64,000 nt of DNA, from assembly GCA_022821645.1 (NCBI GenBank), contig JAJEDE010000001.1, forward strand, positions 62,001 through 126,000. Reading direction: 5' to 3'. Every line of letters begins with the position of its first letter. The first letter of the stretch is position 1. Of the stretch, positions 53,827 through 60,777 are shown piece after piece. The translations under genes were made by a program, and so were the position numbers. A model generated the notes under the pieces. It worked only from the letters and a program-made list of their open reading frames with translations, was not told the origin of the DNA and made no database searches. Origin of the DNA: Chloroflexota bacterium (GTDB lineage: Bacteria; Chloroflexota; UBA11872).

Positions 53827-54666
53827 ATGCGCCGTCTGACCATCGGCCACAGCCCCGACGCCGACGACGCCTTCATGTTCTATGCCCTCACTGCCGGACT
53901 CGTCCCGCTCGTCGGCCCTGAGCCCGCCGAAATCACCGCCGTCCACGACGACATCCAGTCCCTCAACGAGCGCGCCCAATCCGCCGAACTCGACATCTCC
54001 CAGATCTCCGCCGCCGCCTACCCTGCCGTCGCCCACCGCTACCGCATCACCGCCTGCGGCTCATCCATGGGCGAGAACTACGGCCCCGTCGTCGTCGCCC
54101 CCCGGGCAATGACGCCCGATGACCTCGCTGGCTGTCGAATCGCCGTCCCCGGTCCCCACACCACCGCCTTCGCGCTCGCCCGCATCTACCTCCCCGAGTT
54201 TCAGCCGGTCCAGATCCCCTTCGACCAGGCCTTCGACGCTGTTCGCGACGGCCGGGCTGACGCCGCTGCCGTCATCCACGAAGGCCAGATCACCTACGCC
54301 GCCGCCGGATTCGCCAAAGTCCTTGACCTCGGCGAAGCCTGGTTCAGCGACACCGGCCTCCCCCTCCCCCTCGGCATCAACATCGTCCGCCGCGACCTCG
54401 GCGACCACTGGTGCCACGCCATCGCCACCGCCCTCGCCGCCTCCATCGACTACGCCCGCGCCAACCCGTCTCAGGCCCTCGCCCACGCCCGCGCCGTCGG
54501 CGCTGACCTCGACGAAGACATCACCACCCGCTTCACCAACATGTACGTCACCGACCTCACCCGCAACATGGGCCCCCGCGGCCACACCGCCCTCCACACC
54601 CTCTTCCAACGCACCTCCAACCACCCTCCCCACCCCACCCCCCTCGACATCCTCCCCACCCCCTGA
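53827..54666 (+). CDS. mqnD: 1,4-dihydroxy-6-naphthoate synthase (MqnD-type)
   Basis: A 279-residue protein of the MqnA/MqnD/SBP family that produces dihydroxy-naphthoate from cyclic dehypoxanthinyl futalosine. Seen: IGHSPDADDAFMFYALTAG at the start, HDDIQSLNERA, SAAAYPAVAHRY, GSSMGENYGPVVVA, and GRADAAAVIHEGQITY. The first loop is SPDADDAFMFY rather than the SPCPNDTFIF of some MqnD enzymes, a variant seen in related lineages. ATG 53827 is the start; it is separated from mqnC by the repeat-bearing gap. The futalosine hydrolase MqnB is not in the window. Confidence 0.83.
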   Translation: MRRLTIGHSPDADDAFMFYALTAGLVPLVGPEPAEITAVHDDIQSLNERAQSAELDISQISAAAYPAVAHRYRITACGSSMGENYGPVVVAPRAMTPDDLAGCRIAVPGPHTTAFALARIYLPEFQPVQIPFDQAFDAVRDGRADAAAVIHEGQITYAAAGFAKVLDLGEAWFSDTGLPLPLGINIVRRDLGDHWCHAIATALAASIDYARANPSQALAHARAVGADLDEDITTRFTNMYVTDLTRNMGPRGHTALHTLFQRTSNHPPHPTPLDILPTP

Positions 54667-54679
54667 GTCGCCCCCACCC

Positions 54680-54914
54680 GTTCGTGGTGAGCCGCCCTGA
54701 AGTCTTTCGGAAGGGCGTGTCGAACCACAAAGCCCTCACCAACCAAGCCTCCCGCCGTCCGCATCCCTTCCGTTCGTAGGGCCCGCATCCCCAACCCGCC
54801 AGTCTTCCCCACCCCGTTCGTGGTGAGCCAACCCAGAGTCCATCGGAGGCCCGTGTCGGGCCACCCAACTCTTCCAGCCAATCCCATGCCATCCGCATCC
54901 CTTCCGGACGTAGC
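54680..54914. repeat. Degenerate tandem repeat, two ~100-bp units
   Basis: Unit 1 (54680-54779) and unit 2 (54815-54914) align along their length with period 135: both begin GTTCGTGGTGAGCC, run through a CCCTGAAGTC/CCCAGAGTCC-type segment and TCGGA...CCGTGTCG-type segment, and end CCGCATCCCTTCCG. The GTGGT and ACCAC flanks inside unit 1 can pair as a stem. The GTTCGTGGTGAGCC start is a familiar dispersed repeat of such genomes. No coding potential. Confidence 0.7.
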
Positions 54915-55330
54915 AACTGTGTTGGGCTGGAAAGTCCTAAGAGGTTACGGCGGGGTCCCAGGGGGGCTGGTGATTAGGAGCCACCCACGTGGTGAACTGG
55001 GGTTTCCATCCGGGATTCTGCGTGACCCCGCCGCAGTGTCCCTGCGGCGCACAGCGGAGGTCAGGCTGGCCGATGGAGGCGACGAGGTGACTGGAGCCAC
55101 GGTGATCAGTCCGGCGGATATCTCGGCGCCTCGGCTGGCGTGCTCTGACAGGGCGGTGCCTGCTAGGCAACCGAGACCTTCCCGCCCCCGCCTTTCGGCG
55201 GTACTGGCGGCATCAGCCGCCAGGGTGTGTCTGAACGGCAACCTGAGCGAGATGTGCCGACGGACAATGGCGCCATTACAGACTAGACTCGGGCAGTTCC
55301 TTTCGGGCCGCGGTGACTCGGTTGCGGAAT
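54915..55330 (+). other. Structured non-coding block, possible RNA or intron remnant
   Basis: About 400 bp without a convincing gene but with several good helices. GGCGGGGTC (54949-54957) pairs with GACCCCGCC (55024-55032); GCCGCAG/CTGCGGC form a 7-bp stem at 55030-55048; CTGGCGGC/GCCGCCAG form a perfect 8-bp stem at 55204-55223. A GGCTGGAAAGTCCTAAGAGG segment near 54926 resembles the start of domain-I segments in some group II introns, but neither domain V nor a reverse transcriptase gene is seen. The open frames here read as noise. 55331-55466 shows nothing further until the ATPase gene. Confidence 0.4.
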
Positions 55331-55466
55331 GACGTGGCCCTCCATTGGGTGCGCGGCGTTGCCGTGGCTGGACGGACTCACCGACCCTGGTCCCCGGCTG
55401 CCGACAGAATTGCCCACCGCAGTCGCGCCGTTGGCGGCTCGGCGCTGAACGAGACAGACTGACCGC

Positions 55467-56750
55467 ATGGCACGCATTGAAGGCATCCGAATCAGAAACT
55501 ACCGGGTGTTGCGGGACATCACCCTGGGCAAGCTCTGGAACGCACCGGGCACTCAGCCGTTGTCGCCGTTGACGGCAGTCATTGGCAAGAACGGAGTCGG
55601 TAAGAGTTCCTTGTTCGACGCCTTCGGTTTCCTGGCGGACTGCCTGAAGCTCGGGGTTGAGGAGGCCTGCGACGCTCGGGGGCGTGGCGGATTCGACCGA
55701 CTCCGGTCGCAGGGCAGCACAGCCCCGATCGAATTCGAAGTCTATTACCGGCAGGATTCAAAGGCTCGGCCTATTACCTTCGAGTTTGCAATCGATAAGG
55801 ACAATTCCGGCCGCCCGTATGTAACACGTGAACGTCTGCGTCAGCGCCGTCGAGGTCAGACTCGCGGTTGGCCATTTTCATTCTTGATGCTGAACGAAGG
55901 TGAAGGAGTTGCCTGGACAGGGCAGATGCAAGGTTGGCAGATTGATGAAGATGGTCGGCTGGAGTTGGACTTAAGTTCACTGCTGAGCAAGCTGGAAGAC
56001 GAGGAAGGCGCACATCGGGAAATCATTGAGCTTGAGGACAAACGCAAGTTGGGTATCGCAACCCTTGGGGCACTTAAGCAACACCCAAGGATCGCGGCAT
56101 TTCGTCAGTTTATCGAAGGATGGTATCTCAGCTACTTTACACCGGACGCTGCGCGTGGTTTGCCAATGGCGGGCCCCCAGCGACATTTGAACGTCCACGG
56201 AGACAATCTTGGCAACGTCGTGCAGTTCATGGAACGAGAGCATAGAGATAGATTTGATCGCATCCTGCGGCGAATAGCCGCGCGAGTGCCCGGCATCAAC
56301 CGGATTGACACGGAACGCAGCCCGGACGGACGCTTGCTGCTGCGCTTCAACGATCGTGGCTTTGAGGATCCGTTCTACGCGCAGCAGGTATCCGATGGCA
56401 CGCTGAAAGTCTTTGCCTATCTGCTAATGCTGGAAGACCCGCAGCCGCCGCCTTTCATATGTATCGAAGAGCCGGAGAACGGGCTGTATCACAAGCTCCT
56501 GGAGGTGCTGGCTGAGGAATTTCGTCGCCATACGACTGGGCGCAAGAACGCCCCCCAGGTATTCGTCACCACCCACCAGCCGTACTTCGTTGACGCACTC
56601 AAGCCCGAGGAAACCTGGGTCCTGGAAAAGGCGGTGGACGGATTCGCGACAATCAGCAGGGCTAGCGACGATGCTGTCGTCCAAGCCATGGTTGAGGAAG
56701 GACTCCAGCTCGGAGGCCTCTGGTACAGCGACTATCTGGATCAACGCTAG
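55467..56750 (+). CDS. AAA ATPase (SMC/OLD-like) of a two-gene cassette
   Basis: A 427-residue ABC/SMC-like ATPase of the AAA_21/AAA_15 group. Seen: MARIEGIRIRNYRVLRDI (entry strand), Walker A GKNGVGKSS at residues 40-48, ABC signature SDGTLK, Walker B FICIEEPENGL, and an H-loop in TTHQPYFVDAL. The middle 150 residues are a charged insertion. Codon and base use are visibly AT-richer than the flanking genes, suggesting transfer. It is followed after 4 bp by a TOPRIM-like DUF4276 gene. ATPase plus TOPRIM pairs are a known plan in phage defence (AbiL, PARIS, OLD relatives). Confidence 0.85.
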   Translation: MARIEGIRIRNYRVLRDITLGKLWNAPGTQPLSPLTAVIGKNGVGKSSLFDAFGFLADCLKLGVEEACDARGRGGFDRLRSQGSTAPIEFEVYYRQDSKARPITFEFAIDKDNSGRPYVTRERLRQRRRGQTRGWPFSFLMLNEGEGVAWTGQMQGWQIDEDGRLELDLSSLLSKLEDEEGAHREIIELEDKRKLGIATLGALKQHPRIAAFRQFIEGWYLSYFTPDAARGLPMAGPQRHLNVHGDNLGNVVQFMEREHRDRFDRILRRIAARVPGINRIDTERSPDGRLLLRFNDRGFEDPFYAQQVSDGTLKVFAYLLMLEDPQPPPFICIEEPENGLYHKLLEVLAEEFRRHTTGRKNAPQVFVTTHQPYFVDALKPEETWVLEKAVDGFATISRASDDAVVQAMVEEGLQLGGLWYSDYLDQR

Positions 56751-56754
56751 GCCG

Positions 56755-57408
56755 ATGCACTTCGAGGTCTTGGTGGAGGATAGATCTGGAAGTATTGTAG
56801 TCAACAAAGTATTGGAGAAGATCCTCGGCCAGAACAACACCGATCACTCCTGGAGGATCCACGCTTACCGGGGCGTTGGTCGTATCCCGAGGAATCTCAA
56901 ACGTGCACCTGACCCAACGAAACGCCTTCTACTGAACCACCTGCCAATGCTGCTAGGTGGATATGGTAAGAGTCTCAGACATTCTGCCGCGGTTCTCATC
57001 GTTGTGGATCTCGACGATAGGGACTGCCTGTCGTTCAAGCGGGAATTGATCAATGTGCTGCATGCGTGCATTCCACCTCCGAATGTGAAATTCAGAATTG
57101 CAATCGAGGAGGTCGAGGCTTGGCTTCTCGGAGATCGCCGCGCAGTCAAGACCGCCTATCCTGGCGCGAAAAATGCGGTTCTGAACCGGTACGTGCAGGA
57201 CAGCATCTGTGGCACGTGGGAAGTACTGGCTGACGCCGTCTACCGCGGCGGATCAGGGCGACTATGCAAAGCAGGCTACCCTCAAGCGGGGCGCGCGAAG
57301 TCGGAGTGGGCCATGCGGATCGCTGACCACATGGATGTTGACAGAAACCGGTCCAAGAGCTTTCAGGTCTTTCGAGACGCCGTACGATATCTCGCCGAAA
57401 TTCGTTAG
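56755..57408 (+). CDS. DUF4276/TOPRIM-like protein, ATPase partner
   Basis: A 217-residue protein with the TOPRIM-type pattern: an early acidic residue in FEVLVEDRSG (Glu8), then VVDLDDRD with Asp85, Asp87 and Asp88, and IAIEEVEAWLLGD before the late RAKSEWAMRIADHMD end. The fold class is found in OLD, RloB and AriB effectors that cut nucleic acid with metal. It begins 4 bp after the ATPase gene at ATG 56755, so the two form one unit. AT-rich like its partner. Function as a nuclease effector is inferred, not shown. Confidence 0.8.
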   Translation: MHFEVLVEDRSGSIVVNKVLEKILGQNNTDHSWRIHAYRGVGRIPRNLKRAPDPTKRLLLNHLPMLLGGYGKSLRHSAAVLIVVDLDDRDCLSFKRELINVLHACIPPPNVKFRIAIEEVEAWLLGDRRAVKTAYPGAKNAVLNRYVQDSICGTWEVLADAVYRGGSGRLCKAGYPQAGRAKSEWAMRIADHMDVDRNRSKSFQVFRDAVRYLAEIR

Positions 57409-57534
57409 GCGTTTCGCCTGGTCGGTAGCAACGTATGCGGGAAATAGATCATCCCACCGGAGACGAGATTAGCAGTGCTGCGTGAAGCTCTGTGTTCAAG
57501 GTTGGCATGACATCCGAATGGAAAATGGTAGCGA

Positions 57535-57732
57535 TCAGTTTCTTGTAGGAGTTTGTAAGTTCAGGTGCAGGAGCTCCCGCAGCGCGTCGTCGTCCGGCAT
57601 GCCCGCATCCCAGCTGTACGCCTTTGCCACCGCCCCATCCAACGCCCCATGCGCATCCACCAACCACTGCGGCCGCTCGTTATACAAATGCGTCAGCGTC
57701 CGCCGCCGTAGTTCCCGCACCGGAGCTGCCAT
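57535..57732 (-). pseudogene. C-terminal remnant of a restriction-type DNA methyltransferase
   Basis: A 65-residue fragment starting at ATG 57732 (the frame is open to 57780) reads LTHLYNERPQWLVDAHGALD, then AVAKAYSW and ...LRELLHLN. This is the characteristic last segment of large class I SAM-dependent DNA methyltransferases of the MmeI/type IIG/BREX-PglX-like group (LYNxRPxWLxxAHxxLDxAV...AYGW). The catalytic domains are absent; upstream sequence on this strand is low complexity. It therefore looks like the tail of a deleted modification gene next to the ATPase-DUF4276 pair. Confidence 0.7.
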
Positions 57733-58203
57733 GGTCGGTACAGCCCGCTTCGATACCCCGCCACTGGCTCCTCCACTCACTCCACCCGCGCATCGCTCCC
57801 AACGCCACTGCCAGCGTCGCCTGCACTGCCAGCAACGCTTACGGTGCCTGCATTGATTGCAATGCCATCACTGCCGGCATCCCCCATCACCGGCCCCAGT
57901 CCACTCCCCGACCCCGCCAGCCCAACACCCACCCTCGTCACAATCCACTCCCCGCCAACCACTTGCCACTCGCCCTCAGAAAGTGTACACTATCCGAGTA
58001 AGCCTTGCAACCCCTGCTCCAAATGCCCCTCGCCCTCCTCGCCCCGATCCTCTCCCCGCTCCTCCCAGCTCTCCGCTTCCCGCGCTTCCGTCCCTTCTCA
58101 GTCCCCTTCCGGTCTCACTTCTCTGCCCTCTTCCCTCTCCCCTTCCGCCCACCCTCCTCCCAACCCCAACTTTCCTCCCCGACCCGCCCAAAAATCCGGC
58201 CCA

Positions 58204-58256
58204 AACTGCCTCTCGCCAGCCGGCCCCCTCTAGGGGCCGGCTGGCGAGAGGCAGTT
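58204..58256. repeat. Perfect 24-bp inverted repeat (hairpin)
   Basis: Left arm 58204-58227 (AACTGCCTCTCGCCAGCC then GGCCCC) and right arm 58233-58256 (GGGGCC then GGCTGGCGAGAGGCAGTT) are exact reverse complements with the 5-nt loop CTCTA. No T-run follows on either strand, so a simple terminator is unlikely. A structure this long and exact in a decayed tract suggests selection or recent insertion. Confidence 0.9.
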
Positions 58257-58473
58257 CCCCCCTTCACCCCCAGCCAAACCCCGCCGCCAACCGCCCGCCC
58301 TCAGCCCCGTCCAAGCTCCGCCCCCACCTCCCCGCGCCGCCCAGCCTCCCGTCCAGGCCTCGCCCCATCGCCCCGGCAAGCCCTCACCCACTCGCGCCAC
58401 ACCCCGGCCCACCCCTCGCCGGGCCGGCCCTCACGCGTCCCCGAGGCACCCCAAAAACGCCCCGCCGCGCCTC

Positions 58474-58497
58474 AAGAGTTTTTTAGAAAAAACTCTT
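58474..58497. repeat. Perfect 11-bp AT-rich inverted repeat
   Basis: AAGAGTTTTTT (58474-58484) and AAAAAACTCTT (58487-58497) are exact reverse complements with a 2-nt AG loop. It is an AT island in an otherwise C-rich region. On the minus strand the arm gives a T-run within the stem; a bidirectional termination role is possible but unproved. Confidence 0.7.
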
Positions 58498-58673
58498 ACG
58501 CGCACGAACCCGCCCCATTTCGCACCCCACCAACCGCCCAGCCCATCCGCGCCCTGCGTGCCCAAACCGCTCTCGCTCCGCCCACGTCCGTCGTCGCCCC
58601 TTCCCCTGTCCTCTCCGCTCAAACTCCTCTGCCCTTCCTCACCCCACCCCCACAACCCGATATCCTGAACCCG

Positions 58674-58693
58674 CCGCCCATCTGGGCGGTTAT
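58674..58693 (+). terminator. Hairpin with U-rich tail before hisG (terminator or attenuator)
   Basis: CCGCCC (58674-58679), loop ATCT, GGGCGG (58684-58689), then TTATTTG. A compact GC stem with a partial T-tail in the hisG leader, 22 bp before the ATG. It could end stray transcription from the left or act as a leader attenuator. Confidence 0.5.
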
Positions 58694-58714
58694 TTGTGGA
58701 AGGCACACAAGCTC

Positions 58715-59587
58715 ATGAGACCGCTCGACTTCGGGATTCCAGCCGGCAGCCTTCAGGAAGCAACGATTGAACTCTTCCGGCGCGCCGGCTGGCATATCGT
58801 CGTCAGTCCACGGAGCTACTTCCCCGAAGTCGACGACGACGACCTGCGGCTCACCCTCATGCGCGCCCAGGAGATGTCCCGCTACGTCCAGCACGGCACC
58901 TTCGATGCCGGCATCACCGGCAAGGACTGGACCCTCGAAAACGAGTCCGACGTCAAGGTCATCCAGGTGCTCCCCTACTCACGACGCAGTTCCCGGCCGA
59001 CCAGGACGGTCCTGGCGGTACGCAGCGACTCGCCGGTAAAGACCATCCACGACCTCGAAGGCCGCACCATCGCGGCCGAAATGGTTGGCTTCACGCGCCG
59101 CTACCTGGCGGATCGAGGCATCGACGCCTCCGTCGAGTTCTCGTGGGGCGCAACCGAGGCCAAGGTCGCCGGCCGCCTGGCCGACGCCATCGTCGAAACC
59201 ACGGAAACCGGTTCCACGCTCCGGGCGCACGGCCTGCGCGAAATCGAGACCATGCTGACGTCTTCACCCCAGATAATCGCCAACAAGACCGCCTACGCCG
59301 ACCCGGTCAAGAAGGCCAAGATCGACCAGGTCGCCATGATGCTCAAGGCCGCCCTCGACGCCCAATCCCGCGTGGCTCTCAAGATGAACGTCCCGAAGGA
59401 CCTATTGGAGGAGATCATCGCCCTCGTCCCCAGCGTCACCGCGCCCACCGTCGCCGACCTCTACGGCCAACCCTGGGCCAGCGTCGAAATCGTCGTCGAA
59501 GAGCAGCAGGTCCGCGAACTGGTGCCCCGTTTGGTAAAGGCCGGAGCCGAAGGCATCATTGAATTCCCACTCAATAAATTCCTCTAA
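58715..59587 (+). CDS. hisG: ATP phosphoribosyltransferase (long form)
   Basis: A 290-residue HisG_L enzyme, first step of histidine synthesis, with its C-terminal ACT-like regulatory domain that binds histidine. Seen: LDFGIPAGSLQEATIELFRRAGW, the DDLRLTLMRAQEMSRYVQHGTFDAGITGKD block (read in parts), and DAIVETTETGSTLRAHGL, the PRPP-binding loop. The C-terminal domain ends ELVPRLVKAGAEGIIEFPLNKF. ATG 58715 has GGAAGG at 58698-58703. It is not next to other his genes; its stop overlaps a Gfo/Idh gene. Confidence 0.95.
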   Translation: MRPLDFGIPAGSLQEATIELFRRAGWHIVVSPRSYFPEVDDDDLRLTLMRAQEMSRYVQHGTFDAGITGKDWTLENESDVKVIQVLPYSRRSSRPTRTVLAVRSDSPVKTIHDLEGRTIAAEMVGFTRRYLADRGIDASVEFSWGATEAKVAGRLADAIVETTETGSTLRAHGLREIETMLTSSPQIIANKTAYADPVKKAKIDQVAMMLKAALDAQSRVALKMNVPKDLLEEIIALVPSVTAPTVADLYGQPWASVEIVVEEQQVRELVPRLVKAGAEGIIEFPLNKFL

Positions 59588-60777
59588 TGGCTACCGATCG
59601 TCTCCGCTTCGGAATCATCGGCACCGGTGGCCGCGGCCTCGGATCGTTCGCGCGCGGCCTCCGCAATGACTTCCCGGACCAGGCTGACCTAGTCGCGCTC
59701 AGCGACATGGACCCGGTCCGCCTCGCCCTCGGCGCCAAACACTTCGAAGTTGAACGCACCGACACCGACCCCTCGGTCGTCCTCGACAACCCCGAAGTCG
59801 ACGCCGTCGTCATCACCACCCCCGACGCCACCCACGCCGACTACGCCTGCGCCGCCCTCGAAGCCGGCAAGCACGTCATCTGCGAAAAGCCCATCGCCAC
59901 CAGTGTCGATGACTGCAACCGGATCCGTGACATCGCCCGTCGCTCGCCCGGCGGCTTCATGACCGGCTTCGTCCTGCGCTATGTCCCCTTCTACGACCGC
60001 ATGCACCACGCCATCGTCAGCGGCGAAATCGGCGACCCGCGCCTCGTCACCATGACCGACAACCGTGACGGCGCCGGCTACTTCCGCCGCTGGCACCGGC
60101 TGCGAGCCAACTCCGGCGGCCTTCTTGTCCATAAGAGCTGCCACGCCCTCGACATCGCCGGTTGGATGCTCGGCGCTCGACCGGTCAGCGTCAGCGCCAC
60201 CGGCGGCGTGGCCTTCTTCACCCCCAGGGACTGGGCCGGTGAGCGCTGCCTCACCTGCGACGCCGCGGACACTTGCTCCGAATACGTCGACATCACCCAG
60301 GGCCGTCTCAAGGAGATGTACTACGACGCCGAGGCCACCAGCGGCTACGTCTTCGACACCTGCGTCTTCAACTCGGAGAAGGACACCGTCGACCACGCCA
60401 GCGCCAGCATCGAGTACGAGGGCGGCAAGCGCGTCTCCTACAGCCTCTGCCTCTTCGCTTCCTACACCACCCGCGAAATCGGCGTCTGGGGCGAAGACGG
60501 CAAGGTCGAGGGCCGCGACGGCCAGGATGCCTTCAGGCTGACCGGCCGCCGCGACGACCGCAACGAGCAACGCCCTGTCGAGGTAGCCAGCGGCGGCCAC
60601 GGCGGCGGCGACGTTCGCCTCCTGGCTGACGCCCTCGCCGTTTTTCGTGGCGAACGCGATCCCATCGCCGGATTGGACGCTGCCTACTGGGCCGCCGTCC
60701 TTGGCATCGTGGCTGAAGAATCCGTGGCCCGCGGCGGCCAGCGCCTCAGCCTGGCTGAACTCGGCGCCACGCCATGA
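59587..60777 (+). CDS. Gfo/Idh/MocA-family oxidoreductase with Cys-rich insert
   Basis: A 396-residue NAD(P)-dependent oxidoreductase. The Rossmann part is FGIIGTGGRGLG; ICEKPIA holds the catalytic Lys near residue 102; the C-terminal domain has HKSCHALDIAGWMLGA. An insert with ERCLTCDAADTC (three Cys) is unusual and may bind metal. It overlaps the hisG stop (TAATG) and the next dehydrogenase start (ATGA), so the three form one transcript. Substrate unknown, likely a sugar or cyclitol. Confidence 0.9.
   Translation: MATDRLRFGIIGTGGRGLGSFARGLRNDFPDQADLVALSDMDPVRLALGAKHFEVERTDTDPSVVLDNPEVDAVVITTPDATHADYACAALEAGKHVICEKPIATSVDDCNRIRDIARRSPGGFMTGFVLRYVPFYDRMHHAIVSGEIGDPRLVTMTDNRDGAGYFRRWHRLRANSGGLLVHKSCHALDIAGWMLGARPVSVSATGGVAFFTPRDWAGERCLTCDAADTCSEYVDITQGRLKEMYYDAEATSGYVFDTCVFNSEKDTVDHASASIEYEGGKRVSYSLCLFASYTTREIGVWGEDGKVEGRDGQDAFRLTGRRDDRNEQRPVEVASGGHGGGDVRLLADALAVFRGERDPIAGLDAAYWAAVLGIVAEESVARGGQRLSLAELGATP

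Larger units (their letters stand above)
57781..58673. other. Pyrimidine-rich low-complexity tract
   Basis: About 900 bp almost free of G on the plus strand in long stretches, with CCCC/CTC-type runs, sharply unlike the neighbouring coding DNA. No supported gene on either strand: all open frames are Pro/Ser- or Gly/Arg-rich noise. It contains a 10-bp palindrome AGTGTACACT (57982-57991) and the two hairpins listed separately. It lies between the methyltransferase remnant and hisG and may be decayed DNA or a tract under strong strand-specific mutation. Confidence 0.6.

Noticed and set aside
54820..55332. Plus-strand 170-codon frame in the repeat and structured block
   Set aside because: It crosses the repeat unit and the stem-rich block. 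Its protein shows no family pattern and no ribosome site.
57976..58718. Several overlapping frames in the pyrimidine-rich tract
   Set aside because: Pro/Ser/Ala- or Gly/Arg-rich low complexity in every frame; explained by composition.
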